From the NCBI GenBank assembly GCA_000513075.1, contig AZYC01000004.1, positions 1-42,569 on the forward strand: DNA of 42,569 nt, read 5' to 3'. The translations under genes and the position numbers were made by a program. This DNA comes from an alpha proteobacterium SCGC AAA288-G21. Lineage in GTDB: Bacteria > Pseudomonadota > Alphaproteobacteria > Pelagibacterales > Pelagibacteraceae. Numbering within the stretch: the stretch's first letter is position 1; each line of letters begins with the position of its first letter. A model generated the notes under the pieces. The model worked only from the letters and a program-made list of their open reading frames with translations, had not been told where the DNA came from and made no database searches. Shown here piece by piece: positions 8,792-17,712 of this stretch.

Positions 8792-9014
8792 TTCCTTTAA
8801 TCGTAAAAACCAATATTATTGCGATAGGAATTAGTAACATAAATTCTTTATTTTTTTCCACGAATATTTTTTTAATTGCCGGATCAAGCAACCAAGCTAC
8901 AGCAGCAGTACTTCCAGCAATTATTATTGAAAAAAATAATGCTAAAAAAAATTTTTTAAGATACCTGCTAACATATTCTTTATACAATCTTTTTATAATT
9001 TCTTTGTCAGTCAT
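8697..9014 (-). CDS. msbA: Lipid A export ABC transporter MsbA, N-terminal part
   Basis: Encodes the first 106 or so residues of MsbA: a basic cytoplasmic start, transmembrane helix 1 (about 22-42) and helix 2 (about 57-80). The protein then changes abruptly to IleS sequence. Residues 75-106 are encoded again at bases 3-95, where the rest of MsbA continues normally. It begins 15 bases after ubiA on the same strand, so the likely true operon is ubiA-msbA-waaA-lpxK-lpxL. The MsbA-IleS reading frame of 483 residues should not be annotated as a fusion gene. Confidence 0.88.
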
Positions 9015-9029
9015 ATTTTTTATTAAAAT

Positions 9030-9890
9030 TTAAATATTTGTAGTCATTAAAGTTAGAAAAACTAAAAAACCAAAAAAGTTATTACTTTTAAAAATAATTA
9101 AACAACTATTCGAATTATTTTTATCTAGACGAGTCATTTGATACAAAAGATGCATAACGGGAAAAATTAAGAATGTAAAATAATACATTTTATTTTCTTC
9201 CAGGAAACCTAGAATAATCAAAAACAAAACACAGATAAAGTAGAATAGACCAATAAAGAGTTTGTAATTTTCTTTAAATTTAATTGATGTTGATTTTACT
9301 CCAATTTTTTCATCATCATTAATATCCTGAAAGCCATAAATGGTGTCATAACCCAATGTCCAAAATATGGCTGCAATGTATAGCAAAATGGGTTCCAAAG
9401 ATATTTCGTCTTTTAACGCAGTCCATCCCAACAAAATGCCCCAATTAAAAGTAAGTCCTAAAAAAAGTTGAGGCCAGTAGGTCAACCTTTTCATATATGG
9501 ATAGGAGAAGGCAAGGGGTATTGATAACAAACCTAGAATAATTGTTAAAAAATTAAATTGAATTAAAATGATAAAAGCAACCAAACACAATAAAATTATA
9601 TACACAAAAGACTCTTGCGTTGAAATTCCTCCCGAGGGTATAGGTCTATTTTTTGTTCTATCTACTTTTTTATCAAAATCTTTATCAGCGATATCATTAA
9701 ATATACAGCCAGCACTACGCATTAATACTGAGCCTAGAAAAAATAAAATAATATAATTTATAAACAATCTGAATTCTCCAGTTTGATGAAAAGCAAGAGC
9801 CAATCCCCAAAGGCAAGGCCAAAATAGAAGCATAAATCCGATTGGCTTATTCAATCTAGTAAGCTCGATGAAAATTTTGATTTTATTCAT
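9030..9890 (-). CDS. ubiA: 4-hydroxybenzoate polyprenyltransferase
   Basis: Attaches the polyprenyl tail to 4-hydroxybenzoate in ubiquinone synthesis at the inner membrane. The 286-aa protein has about eight hydrophobic helices and the two Asp-rich motifs of the family: NDIADKDFDKKVDRTKNRP near residues 65-83 and DTIYGFQDINDDEKIG near 180-196. A heme O synthase reading is ruled out by the first motif and by a separate ctaB at 18784. Ubiquinone links this gene to the bc1 complex genes elsewhere in the window. It starts 55 bases from the divergent DUF2721 gene. Confidence 0.92.
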   Translation of the reverse strand: MNKIKIFIELTRLNKPIGFMLLFWPCLWGLALAFHQTGEFRLFINYIILFFLGSVLMRSAGCIFNDIADKDFDKKVDRTKNRPIPSGGISTQESFVYIILLCLVAFIILIQFNFLTIILGLLSIPLAFSYPYMKRLTYWPQLFLGLTFNWGILLGWTALKDEISLEPILLYIAAIFWTLGYDTIYGFQDINDDEKIGVKSTSIKFKENYKLFIGLFYFICVLFLIILGFLEENKMYYFTFLIFPVMHLLYQMTRLDKNNSNSCLIIFKSNNFFGFLVFLTLMTTNI

Positions 9891-9945
9891 TTAAGAAATG
9901 ACTTGTAAATAACAAAGGGTAGATTCATAATCAATCTGATTCGTT
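9891..9945. promoter_or_regulatory. Divergent intergenic region ubiA / DUF2721 gene
   Basis: Fifty-five bases separate the two divergent start codons, so both promoters must lie here or in the coding ends. I see no convincing -35/-10 pair or operator; the call rests on layout only. Confidence 0.3.
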
Positions 9946-10350
9946 ATGAATGTAGATTATACTGTCACGGCACTCATGTTTCCAGCCATACCGTTATTAA
10001 TGAACGTTTATGGTAATCGGTTTCACACATTAAGCGCTCTAATAAGAAAAATACATGACGAATATATTTGGGAAAAACATATTCCTCATGAATGGGAAAA
10101 ACAGCTTATTAATTTAAATGGAAGAGTTAGATTGTTAAAATATACAGTTGCCTTTGCAAGTTTTGGTTTTTTATTTAACATGTTAACTGTTTTTGCTCTT
10201 TATTTGGACAGAATATTTGAAGCTAGAATAATTTTTGGTACTTGTTGTATGACAATGATAATTTCAGTACTTTTTTTTCTTAGAGAAATACAAATTTCTA
10301 CAAGAGCTTTAAAGTTACATTTATCAGATATGAAAATTGATTTAGATTAG
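9946..10350 (+). CDS. DUF2721 integral membrane protein
   Basis: A 134-residue protein with an N-terminal hydrophobic segment, a middle amphipathic stretch (residues 25-60) and two further membrane helices (about 65-85 and 94-112). The FLREIQISTRALKLHL ending is the hallmark of DUF2721, a family without known function. Its stop overlaps the stop of the convergent quinone oxidoreductase gene by 4 bases. No ribosome binding site is evident before the ATG. Function unknown. Confidence 0.7.
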   Translation: MNVDYTVTALMFPAIPLLMNVYGNRFHTLSALIRKIHDEYIWEKHIPHEWEKQLINLNGRVRLLKYTVAFASFGFLFNMLTVFALYLDRIFEARIIFGTCCMTMIISVLFFLREIQISTRALKLHLSDMKIDLD

Positions 10351-11321
10351 GGAACAATAATTGCTGGACCAATTATTTTTCTCTCTTCCAGGTCTTTGTG
10401 AGCCTGAACGACATCTTCTAAATCATATTTTTTGGATATCTCTACTTTAATTTTACCTAGTTTAACTTTTTCAAATAATTTTTCTGTCCCTTCCTCTAAT
10501 TCATTTTTTGTTGCCAAGTAATGAAACATGGTGGGTCTTGTAAAATAAAGACTTTTTGGTTGTATCATTTTTTTTACATCAATATTTTCTACAGGACCTG
10601 ACGAGTTTCCGAAAGATACCAACATTCCTCTCATTTGTAAGCATTCAATTGATCCTTCAAAAGTATTTTTGCCTACTCCATCGTAAACAACAGAAACACC
10701 TTTGCCTTTAGTCAATTCTAAAACTTTTTTTGCAAAATTTTCCTTAGAATAATTTATTACAAAATCACAACCATTTTTTTTGGCTACACTAATTTTTTCT
10801 TCTGATCCAACTGTTCCAATAACTTTACAACCTAAACTTTTTGCCCATTGACAAAAAAATTGTCCAACACCACCAGCCGCCGAATGAAACAATAAAGTTT
10901 CCCGTGATGAAACAGGATAGGTTTTGTAAAGTAAATAGTAAGCAGTCAAACCTTTGGTCATTAAGGTAGCAGCAATATTAAAATCTATTTCATCTGGTAT
11001 TTTAACTAAATTTTTTATGGGATAATTTCTTTCTGATGAATACGCTCCAAGTGGTACACCAGCGTACGCTACACGATTGCCAATTGAAAAATCTTTAACT
11101 TTTGACCCAATTTTTTTAATGACACCCGAGCCTTCCGCACCTATGCCAGATGGCAATTCAATAGGGTATAAGCCTGATCGATGATAAGTATCTATGAAAT
11201 TTAATCCTATTGCCTTTTGCTCAATTAGCACTTCTTCTGGGCCCGTTGTACCAAGCTCAATTTTTTCAATTTTTAGAACTTCTGGCCCACCAGTTTTTTC
11301 AATTTTTACAACTTTTGTCAT
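10347..11321 (-). CDS. Zinc-free NADPH:quinone oxidoreductase (zeta-crystallin type)
   Basis: A 324-residue medium-chain dehydrogenase/reductase family member. It has the GroES-like N-terminal domain (IGLNFIDTYHRSGLYP), the Rossmann nucleotide-binding motif AAGGVGQFFCQWAKSLG near residue 148 and the VYDGVGKNTF block. The zinc-ligand residues of alcohol dehydrogenases are absent, as in QorA-type quinone reductases. The start overlaps the pirin stop by 4 bases, so the two are co-translated, perhaps as a redox-stress pair; this last point is inference. The physiological substrate is unknown. Confidence 0.85.
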   Translation of the reverse strand: MTKVVKIEKTGGPEVLKIEKIELGTTGPEEVLIEQKAIGLNFIDTYHRSGLYPIELPSGIGAEGSGVIKKIGSKVKDFSIGNRVAYAGVPLGAYSSERNYPIKNLVKIPDEIDFNIAATLMTKGLTAYYLLYKTYPVSSRETLLFHSAAGGVGQFFCQWAKSLGCKVIGTVGSEEKISVAKKNGCDFVINYSKENFAKKVLELTKGKGVSVVYDGVGKNTFEGSIECLQMRGMLVSFGNSSGPVENIDVKKMIQPKSLYFTRPTMFHYLATKNELEEGTEKLFEKVKLGKIKVEISKKYDLEDVVQAHKDLEERKIIGPAIIVP

Positions 11322-12160
11322 TTTTGAACAAAGTTTCCACTGTGATAATCTTGAACAGCTTTAAGGATTTCTTCTTTAGTATTCATTACAAAAGGTCCTC
11401 CCCTTGCAATTGGTTCTTCAATAGGTTTTCCTGCTATGACTAAAAATTTACTTTTTATAATAGCAGAAATATTCAAATCATTTCCATTTTGAAGACAAAT
11501 CAGACTTGAATTTTGTAATTGGTTGTGTTTTTTATTTCCTATTTTTATCTCTCCTGTAACCAAGTAAACGAAAGTATTGTGTGAAGAAGGAATAATAAAA
11601 TTAAAAATTTTATCTTTTTCTAATTCTACATCTATATAAATTGGATCAACAGAAATACCTTTTACAGGACCAATTCTATCTTGAAATTTTCCAGCTATTA
11701 TTTTTATTTTTTTTTCTTGATCTTTAAATTCAGGAATTTTTTTAGGCTCAATATTTTGATATGAAGGTTTGCTCATTTTTAGTTTTGCTGGCATATTTAC
11801 CCATAATTGAAATCCATGTAATTTTCCTTCTTTCATTATTGGCATTTCAGAATGGATAATTCCACCGGCTGCCGTCATCCATTGTACGCTGCCCGGACCC
11901 AAATCACCTTTATTACCTGTGCTGTCCTCGTGTCTAAATTCTCCACTGAGCATATAAGTGACCGTTTCTATACCTCTGTGAGGATGAGGTGGAAAGCCAG
12001 CAATATAATCATCTTTATTTTCAGAACCAAATTCATCAAACATTAAGAATGGATCGATAAAATCAAGCTCAGGGATTCCCATGCTTCTCTTTAGCTTAAC
12101 ACCAGCTCCATCAGATGTTTCAATAGCTTTAACAATTTTTTTAATTTCTATTGTCGACAC
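11318..12160 (-). CDS. Pirin family protein
   Basis: A 280-residue bicupin of the pirin family. The N-terminal cupin carries the metal-binding set FPPHPHRGIETVTYM (about residues 56-70) and GGIIHSE (about 99-105), and the sequence ends in the family's GGPFVMNT motif near residue 259. Bacterial pirins have been linked to quercetin dioxygenase activity or to protein binding; nothing here decides between these. It is coupled by a 4-base overlap to the downstream quinone oxidoreductase gene. Confidence 0.88.
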   Translation of the reverse strand: MSTIEIKKIVKAIETSDGAGVKLKRSMGIPELDFIDPFLMFDEFGSENKDDYIAGFPPHPHRGIETVTYMLSGEFRHEDSTGNKGDLGPGSVQWMTAAGGIIHSEMPIMKEGKLHGFQLWVNMPAKLKMSKPSYQNIEPKKIPEFKDQEKKIKIIAGKFQDRIGPVKGISVDPIYIDVELEKDKIFNFIIPSSHNTFVYLVTGEIKIGNKKHNQLQNSSLICLQNGNDLNISAIIKSKFLVIAGKPIEEPIARGGPFVMNTKEEILKAVQDYHSGNFVQK

Positions 12161-12211
12161 AGAACGATTTTGTTCTAATTATTTAACTAATTCAAGTAGT
12201 TATATTTTTTA

Positions 12212-13285
12212 TTATTGTAATAAATCTTCTAATTTTTTTGTTTCACCAATTTTAAATATAATAGCGTCATCTTTGTGATAACCATACATATTTGTTGCAT
12301 TTTTAAATCGTACCGCAGGTTCCATTATTGGTTCTAGAGATAATACAACTGTACCCCAGTGCATGCCAATCACTTTTTTACTTTTTAAGTCTTGGGCAAT
12401 ATTTAAAGCTTCTTCGGGATTTGTATGATAGATAGATTTATCTTTTCTTGGTGCCATGGGGTAAAAATTATAGGCTCCTATATTAATAAAGGTTAAATCA
12501 ATAGGCCCATATTTTTCTCCAAGTTCTTTATAAATATTTCCATAGCCAGTGTCACAAGCAAATAATATTTTTTTATCTTTATACTCTATTAAAAAATTAC
12601 CCCACAAAGTTTTATTTGTGTCCCATAGACTTCTTTTAGACCAATGAACTGCAGGCACAAAAGTAATTTTTAAATCATTTACTTTTATTTCATCATACCA
12701 ATCCATTTCTTTTACATCTGAATAACCATTTCTTGTAAAATATTTTCCGAGTTTGAGAGGAGCTAAAACTTTGGCTTTTTTGTAAGGAAATCTTTGTATG
12801 GTTCTAGTGCTCAAGTGATCGTAATGATTATGTGTTAATAAAAATAAATTTACCTCTGGTATCTCCTTAAGATTAATTGCAGGATCTACATATCTTTTAG
12901 GACCAAAGATTAAAGGTCCCATATTTTTTTCAAAAACAGGATCAGTAATGATAGTGGTATTACCAAGTTTGATTAAAAATGTAGCGTGTCCTATCCAAGC
13001 CACATAATCTTTGTTTTTATATTTTTTAAGATTTTCTAAAACTTCTTTTTTATTTATGACATGATCTGGTGGAATATTTATATTAAGTTTCTTTTTTTCT
13101 TCATTGAATATCTTAAAACTCCAATTAAAAGATGGATCCCTTTGAGGAGAGCCTTCGGGATTTCTAAAAGTTCCATCTGGTAAGTGATGATAAGGTCTTT
13201 CTTTCATAGTTTTCGCAAAAGTACTATAATTTAAAAAAAAAAAGTTAATAACAATGAATAGAATAATGTAAAGTTTTTTTTTCAT
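12212..13285 (-). CDS. Exported MBL-fold metallohydrolase (NAPE-PLD/UlaG-like)
   Basis: A 357-residue protein beginning with a signal peptide (basic MKKK, hydrophobic core to about residue 22, TFAKT), so it probably acts in the periplasm. The metallo-beta-lactamase fold is shown by THNHYDHLS near residue 150, VPAVHW near 211, the FACDTGYG Asp near 246 and the GMHWGT His near 308, which together give a binuclear metal site. The pattern fits the NAPE-phospholipase D-like branch; the substrate is unknown. Its ATG overlaps the ATG of the divergent rsmE by two bases (CATG at 13283-13286). Confidence 0.8.
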   Translation of the reverse strand: MKKKLYIILFIVINFFFLNYSTFAKTMKERPYHHLPDGTFRNPEGSPQRDPSFNWSFKIFNEEKKKLNINIPPDHVINKKEVLENLKKYKNKDYVAWIGHATFLIKLGNTTIITDPVFEKNMGPLIFGPKRYVDPAINLKEIPEVNLFLLTHNHYDHLSTRTIQRFPYKKAKVLAPLKLGKYFTRNGYSDVKEMDWYDEIKVNDLKITFVPAVHWSKRSLWDTNKTLWGNFLIEYKDKKILFACDTGYGNIYKELGEKYGPIDLTFINIGAYNFYPMAPRKDKSIYHTNPEEALNIAQDLKSKKVIGMHWGTVVLSLEPIMEPAVRFKNATNMYGYHKDDAIIFKIGETKKLEDLLQ

Positions 13286-14003
13286 GACTTCTAAAATAAG
13301 ACTATATTTTTCTAATAAAATTCAAAGTGATTTAGTAACGCATCTAAATAAAAACCAATCTCATTATATAAAAAATGTAATGAGATTAAAACCGGGAGAA
13401 AATATATCAATTTTTAATAGTTATGGCGAATGGAATTCAAAAATTGAAAGTTACCAGAAAGGAAAGGCACATATAAAAATTTTGGATAAAGTACGAGATG
13501 AAGAGAATGAAAGAAAAATTTGGCTAGCATTTTCTCCAATAAAACAAAATCCATTAAATTTTATGATACAAAAAACTACTGAGCTTGGTGTTCAAAAATT
13601 TATTCCCTTAATATGTGAGAGATCAATAGTAAAAAATATTAATACTGAAAGAGTTAAAAAGATTATAATTGAATCGAGCGAACAATCAAATCGGCTTTCA
13701 ATACCTGAAATAAAAAAAATTGAATCACTAAAAAATTTTATAAAAGCTTTTCCAAAGAATGGATGTATAATTTTTTGTGATATAAATTCTGACAAAAAAA
13801 ACTTAAAGGAAATTTTAACGAAAAAGATTGAAGGACCAATATGTATTCTCGTAGGTCCCGAAGGAGATTTTTCTGAAAATGAAAGACAATTAATAATCAG
13901 TCTTAATCAAGCATATCCTTTATCTTTAGCAACCAATATACTGCGAGCTGAAACAGCAGCTATAGTGGCTATTACTATTGTTAATTTTCAGCTTAATTCA
14001 TAA
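13284..14003 (+). CDS. rsmE: 16S rRNA (uracil1498-N3)-methyltransferase
   Basis: Methylates U1498 of 16S rRNA. The 239-residue protein has an N-terminal PUA-like RNA-binding part and a C-terminal SPOUT (knotted) methyltransferase domain with the ILVGPEGDFSENE motif near residue 190 and the LATNILRAETAA motif near 215, both diagnostic for RsmE. The ATG at 13284 shares bases with the start of the divergent MBL gene, so its promoter must lie inside that gene. Confidence 0.93.
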   Translation: MTSKIRLYFSNKIQSDLVTHLNKNQSHYIKNVMRLKPGENISIFNSYGEWNSKIESYQKGKAHIKILDKVRDEENERKIWLAFSPIKQNPLNFMIQKTTELGVQKFIPLICERSIVKNINTERVKKIIIESSEQSNRLSIPEIKKIESLKNFIKAFPKNGCIIFCDINSDKKNLKEILTKKIEGPICILVGPEGDFSENERQLIISLNQAYPLSLATNILRAETAAIVAITIVNFQLNS

Positions 14004-14088
14004 TAATTTTTATACAAAAATGTCGCAATAAAATCAGTATATCTTTAGTGTTATTCAGGTATGTATATATAGGATTTGTAGGAAAAAA
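14004..14088 (+). promoter_or_regulatory. Leader of the cytochrome c oxidase operon
   Basis: An 85-base AT-rich gap before the first cox-operon gene. It contains a TATATATA run near 14064-14072 that could serve as a -10 box and an AGGA ribosome binding site a few bases before the ATG. No clear -35 element is seen, so the promoter call is tentative. Confidence 0.3.
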
Positions 14089-14343
14089 ATGAGCACTTCG
14101 TATACAATTTTGGCGTCAGTCATTGGTCTTTTAATATTATTTCTATACCTGTCGTGGGTATATGTTTCAGCGAAATATGTATGGATAAAGGACAATGATA
14201 ATTCAGTTTTAAAAAAAAATCCAAAGCGGTGGAAAAACATTGTGGATTCAAAAAATAAAGATCTTGGATGGTTTGATTTGGGAAATCACATAATAATTAT
14301 AGGAGTTGTTTTATTTGCAATATTTATTGTAAAGAATACATAA
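14089..14343 (+). CDS. Small two-helix membrane protein at the head of the cox operon, paralogous to the Rieske N-terminus
   Basis: An 84-residue protein I do not recognise from a named family. It has a membrane helix at about residues 6-28, a basic middle (KKNPKRWKN) and a second helix at about 66-82. Residues 1-29 are 20/29 identical to residues 1-29 of the Rieske protein encoded at 40261-40872, including the shared FLYLSWV core. It lies 4 bases before coxB, so it is expressed with the oxidase and may be a small accessory subunit or a supercomplex tether (inference). An AGGA site precedes the ATG. Confidence 0.75.
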   Translation: MSTSYTILASVIGLLILFLYLSWVYVSAKYVWIKDNDNSVLKKNPKRWKNIVDSKNKDLGWFDLGNHIIIIGVVLFAIFIVKNT

Positions 14344-14347
14344 AAAA

Positions 14348-15196
14348 ATGTTTCCGTTAATAGTTGCGCATATTTTTGTTTTGATCGTTGTGGCTTCAGT
14401 CGCCTTTCATTTTTGGTCTCCTTGGTGGTGGACTCCAGTAGCTTCTAATTGGGGAGGTATGGACGATACAATCCTTCTTACATTTTGGGTAACCGGAGTA
14501 GTGTTTATTGCAGTGTGCTTGTTCATGGCTTATTGCATATGGCGTTATCGTTATCAGAAAGACAGAAAAGCAGAATATAAACCCGAAGATAAAAAATTAG
14601 AATTTCATCTTACTTGGTTAACCACACTAGGCGTGATAGTTATGCTAGCCCCAGGACTTGTGGTTTGGCACAAATATGTAACAGTTCCTGAAGATGCTCT
14701 TAATGTTGAAGTCGTAGCCTACCAATGGGGTTGGAAATATAGATTGCCTGGCGAAGATGATATTTTAGGCAAGACTGAAATAAAATTTATAAATGACGAA
14801 AATCCTTTTGGTTTAAATTTAAAAGACCCAAATGGCAAAGATGATATATTAGTAGATAGTGGTGACCTTCATATACAAATAGATAAACCTGTTAAGTTTC
14901 TACTTCGATCCTTGGATGTTCTTCATAATTTTTATGTTCCCCAGTTTAGAGGAAAGATGGATATGGTTCCAGGTCATATTACCTATTATTGGTTAACTCC
15001 GATAAGAACCGGAGATTTTGAAGTTTTGTGTGCAGAATTTTGTGGGGTTGGACATTATGCAATGAGAGGTCGTGTTTTTGTAGATGATGAAAAAAATTAC
15101 AATCAATGGTTAGCTCAACAAATCACTTTTGAGAAGATGCTAGCTCAAAATAAAATAGATAACAAATCATTGAAACTAGTAAAAAATATAGAATGA
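14348..15196 (+). CDS. coxB: Cytochrome c oxidase subunit II
   Basis: Carries the CuA centre that accepts electrons from cytochrome c. The 282-residue protein has three N-terminal hydrophobic segments (about 1-22, 41-64, 87-107), the first of which may be a signal or an extra helix, then the cupredoxin domain. The VAYQWGWKY aromatic patch, the LDVLHNFYVPQF His region and the CAEFCGVGH CuA loop with later Met are all present. There is no fused cytochrome c domain. The WSPWWWTPVASNWGG stretch between helices one and two is unusual to my eye. Confidence 0.92.
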   Translation: MFPLIVAHIFVLIVVASVAFHFWSPWWWTPVASNWGGMDDTILLTFWVTGVVFIAVCLFMAYCIWRYRYQKDRKAEYKPEDKKLEFHLTWLTTLGVIVMLAPGLVVWHKYVTVPEDALNVEVVAYQWGWKYRLPGEDDILGKTEIKFINDENPFGLNLKDPNGKDDILVDSGDLHIQIDKPVKFLLRSLDVLHNFYVPQFRGKMDMVPGHITYYWLTPIRTGDFEVLCAEFCGVGHYAMRGRVFVDDEKNYNQWLAQQITFEKMLAQNKIDNKSLKLVKNIE

Positions 15197-15235
15197 ATTT
15201 AATGATACATTTATTTATGATAAAGTTTAGGAATT

Positions 15236-17074
15236 ATGTCAGACGAATTTGATAAAAAAATAGAAGCTAAAGCTGATACCATAGTTGATGCAGGATCGGT
15301 ACCTTCCGGTTCAGTTCCAGGTATTGATTATGTTCCGGCACATGAAAGACCAGATCAAGAACTTTATCATTCACATAGTTGGTGGACAACATATGTGTTT
15401 TCTCAAGATGCAAAATATATAGGAATTCAATATGCCATTACCGCAATAGGTACAGGATTAATAGGATTAGTGCTTTCATGGATGATGAGATTACAGCTTG
15501 CTTTTCCTGGTCTGGGTATTCTTGAACCTTCGGCATATTATCAGTTCATTACCATGCACGGAATGATTATGGTAATTTATTTGCTTACAGCATTATTTTT
15601 AGGTGGATTTGGAAACCTTCTTATTCCACTCATGTGTGGAGCTCGGGATATGGCTTTCCCCTATTTGAATATGGTTAGTTATTGGGAATTCCTATTAGCG
15701 GTGTTGATTCTACTTTCAAGCTTTTTTGTTCCTGGTGGACCAACGGGAGCCGGTTGGACTTTATATCCACCTCAAGCAATAACGTCAGGGACTCCGGGAA
15801 GTTCAGCGGGCATTGTATTGATGTTGATATCTCTTTGCGTTTTTGTGGCAGGTTTTACGATGGGCGGTCTAAATTATATTATTACTATGTTACAGTCTCG
15901 TGCTCGTGGAATGACTTTAATGAGATTGCCTCTTACTTGCTGGGGTATTTTTACGGCAACGGTACTTGCTTTATTAGCTTTCCCAGCACTCTTGGTTGGT
16001 TGCATAATGATGACGCTTGATAGTTTATTGGGTACAAGTTTTTTTATGCCTGCAATGATTTCAATGGGAGAAAAACTCTCATATGATGGTGGCAGTCCAT
16101 TATTATTTCAGCATCTTTTTTGGTTCTTTGGTCATCCCGAAGTTTATATTATAGCATTACCAGCTTTTGGTATTATTTCAGATCTTATATCGGTTCATGC
16201 TAGAAAAAATATTTTTGGTTATAGAATGATGGTTTGGGCAATCGTAGGCATCGGTGCTTTAAGCTTCTTTGTCTGGGCTCACCATATGTATGTTAGTGGA
16301 ATGACTCCTTGGTTTGGTTACTTTTTTGCAACCACAACTTTGATTATTGCTGTTCCAACAGCTATCAAAGTTTACAACTGGGTTTTAACTCTTTGGAGAG
16401 GAAATATTCAATTAACTTTACCGATGCTATTTGCTTTAGCCTTTATCGTTACATTTGTTAACGGAGGATTAACAGGAATATTTTTAGGTAATGTTACAGT
16501 GGATGTACCTCTGTCCGACACTTATTTTGTAGTTGCTCATTTCCATATGGTGATGGGTATAGCACCTATTCTAGTCGTATTCGGCGCTATTTATCATTGG
16601 TTTCCTTTGATTACTGGAAGAATGTTGCATGAAGGAATAGGCAGAATCCACTTTTGGGTAACTTTTTTAGGTTCTTATGCAATTTATTTTCCGATGCACT
16701 ATCAAGGATTTGTGGGAGTACCGAGAAGATATTTTGAAATCTATGACAGTCCATACATTACCACGTCAACACTACATCTAAATGTATTTATTACCATAGC
16801 TGCCCTGATTGTTGGTGCAGCTCAACTGTTATTTTTATTTAACTTGATATATAGCGCTCGAGCAGGAAAAAAAGCTGAAAAAAATCCTTGGAAAGCAAAC
16901 TCTTTAGAGTGGTTAACTCCTGAAATGCCTCCTGGGCATGGAAATTTTGGAAAAGAATTACCAGTGGTTTACCGTTGGGCTTACGATTTTAATGTTCCTG
17001 GAGCGGATAAAGATTATATTCCGCAAACTGTTCCTCCAAGCGAAGTAAGATCAGCCAAGGTTGAGAAAACATGA
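15236..17074 (+). CDS. coxA: Cytochrome c oxidase subunit I
   Basis: Catalytic heme-copper subunit that reduces oxygen and pumps protons. The 612-residue protein has a polar N-terminal extension of about 60 residues before 12 membrane helices. Visible ligands are the heme His in FITMHGMIMV, the CuB His and cross-linked Tyr in FFGHPEVYI, the HH pair in WAHHMYVSG and the heme a/a3 His pair in VAHFHMVMG. The Glu of GHPEVY and the Asp of GARDMAFP (D-channel entrance) mark it as an A1-type oxidase. An AGGA site precedes the ATG; its stop overlaps the next start. Confidence 0.96.
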   Translation: MSDEFDKKIEAKADTIVDAGSVPSGSVPGIDYVPAHERPDQELYHSHSWWTTYVFSQDAKYIGIQYAITAIGTGLIGLVLSWMMRLQLAFPGLGILEPSAYYQFITMHGMIMVIYLLTALFLGGFGNLLIPLMCGARDMAFPYLNMVSYWEFLLAVLILLSSFFVPGGPTGAGWTLYPPQAITSGTPGSSAGIVLMLISLCVFVAGFTMGGLNYIITMLQSRARGMTLMRLPLTCWGIFTATVLALLAFPALLVGCIMMTLDSLLGTSFFMPAMISMGEKLSYDGGSPLLFQHLFWFFGHPEVYIIALPAFGIISDLISVHARKNIFGYRMMVWAIVGIGALSFFVWAHHMYVSGMTPWFGYFFATTTLIIAVPTAIKVYNWVLTLWRGNIQLTLPMLFALAFIVTFVNGGLTGIFLGNVTVDVPLSDTYFVVAHFHMVMGIAPILVVFGAIYHWFPLITGRMLHEGIGRIHFWVTFLGSYAIYFPMHYQGFVGVPRRYFEIYDSPYITTSTLHLNVFITIAALIVGAAQLLFLFNLIYSARAGKKAEKNPWKANSLEWLTPEMPPGHGNFGKELPVVYRWAYDFNVPGADKDYIPQTVPPSEVRSAKVEKT

Positions 17075-17703
17075 AAAAAGAAGAAGGCATTTTTAAAATA
17101 CTTTCGCAAAAACCTTGGGAAGCATCCCAGGCAGTGATCGACAATAATCATGATGGCAAAACTTTTGGAATAAGCAAAGCAAAACTTGGAGTTAGAACTA
17201 TAATGACTGTTAGTACAGTTATCTTCTCTTTATTTATTGTTGCTTACGCAGATAGAATGTTAATTCATGACTGGAGAAGCATGCCAGAACCTTGGTTACT
17301 TTGGGTGAATACGGCTGTTCTAATAATGAATAGCTATTTCTTTCACAAAGTTAAAGTTTCCGCAGACCAAAATAATAATAAAGAAATTAGAATAGGACTC
17401 TATACTGTTGGCTTTTTAGCTTACACATTTCTTATTGGTCAACTAATAGTTTGGTATCAACTCATGAGTCTTGATTATTTTGCAACATCAAATATTGCAA
17501 ATGCTTTTTTCTATCTTTTTACGACATTACATGGCTTACATTTATTAGGTGGTTTATATTTTTGGGGAAAAGTTACTTCAAAGTTTTTAAAAGGAGATTA
17601 TAAATTATCAAGTGTACAACATGCGATTGAACTTTGTGCAATTTACTGGCATTTTTTACTATTTGTTTGGCTGGTATTGTTTGGCTTAATGTTATTCACT
17701 TAA
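17071..17703 (+). CDS. Cytochrome c oxidase subunit III family protein, first copy
   Basis: A 210-residue protein with about five membrane helices (near 42-60, 76-92, 108-131, 139-163, 185-208). The TTLHGLHLLGG motif and the C-terminal ELCAIYWHFLLFVWLVLF match the subunit III superfamily (CoxC/CyoC/NorE). It lacks the first two helices of the seven-helix mitochondrial form. It overlaps the coxA stop (ATGA) and is followed 9 bases later by a second, distinct member of the same family, so the oxidase may carry two different subunit III-like proteins, or one may act in assembly. Confidence 0.85.
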   Translation: MKKEEGIFKILSQKPWEASQAVIDNNHDGKTFGISKAKLGVRTIMTVSTVIFSLFIVAYADRMLIHDWRSMPEPWLLWVNTAVLIMNSYFFHKVKVSADQNNNKEIRIGLYTVGFLAYTFLIGQLIVWYQLMSLDYFATSNIANAFFYLFTTLHGLHLLGGLYFWGKVTSKFLKGDYKLSSVQHAIELCAIYWHFLLFVWLVLFGLMLFT

Positions 17704-17712
17704 AGGAAAAAA

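Noticed and set aside
7563-9014. A 483-residue MsbA-IleS fusion protein as a novel gene
   Set aside because: The missing halves of MsbA lie elsewhere with a 95-base exact overlap, IleS lacks its catalytic N-terminus, and the other window end shows the same artefact.
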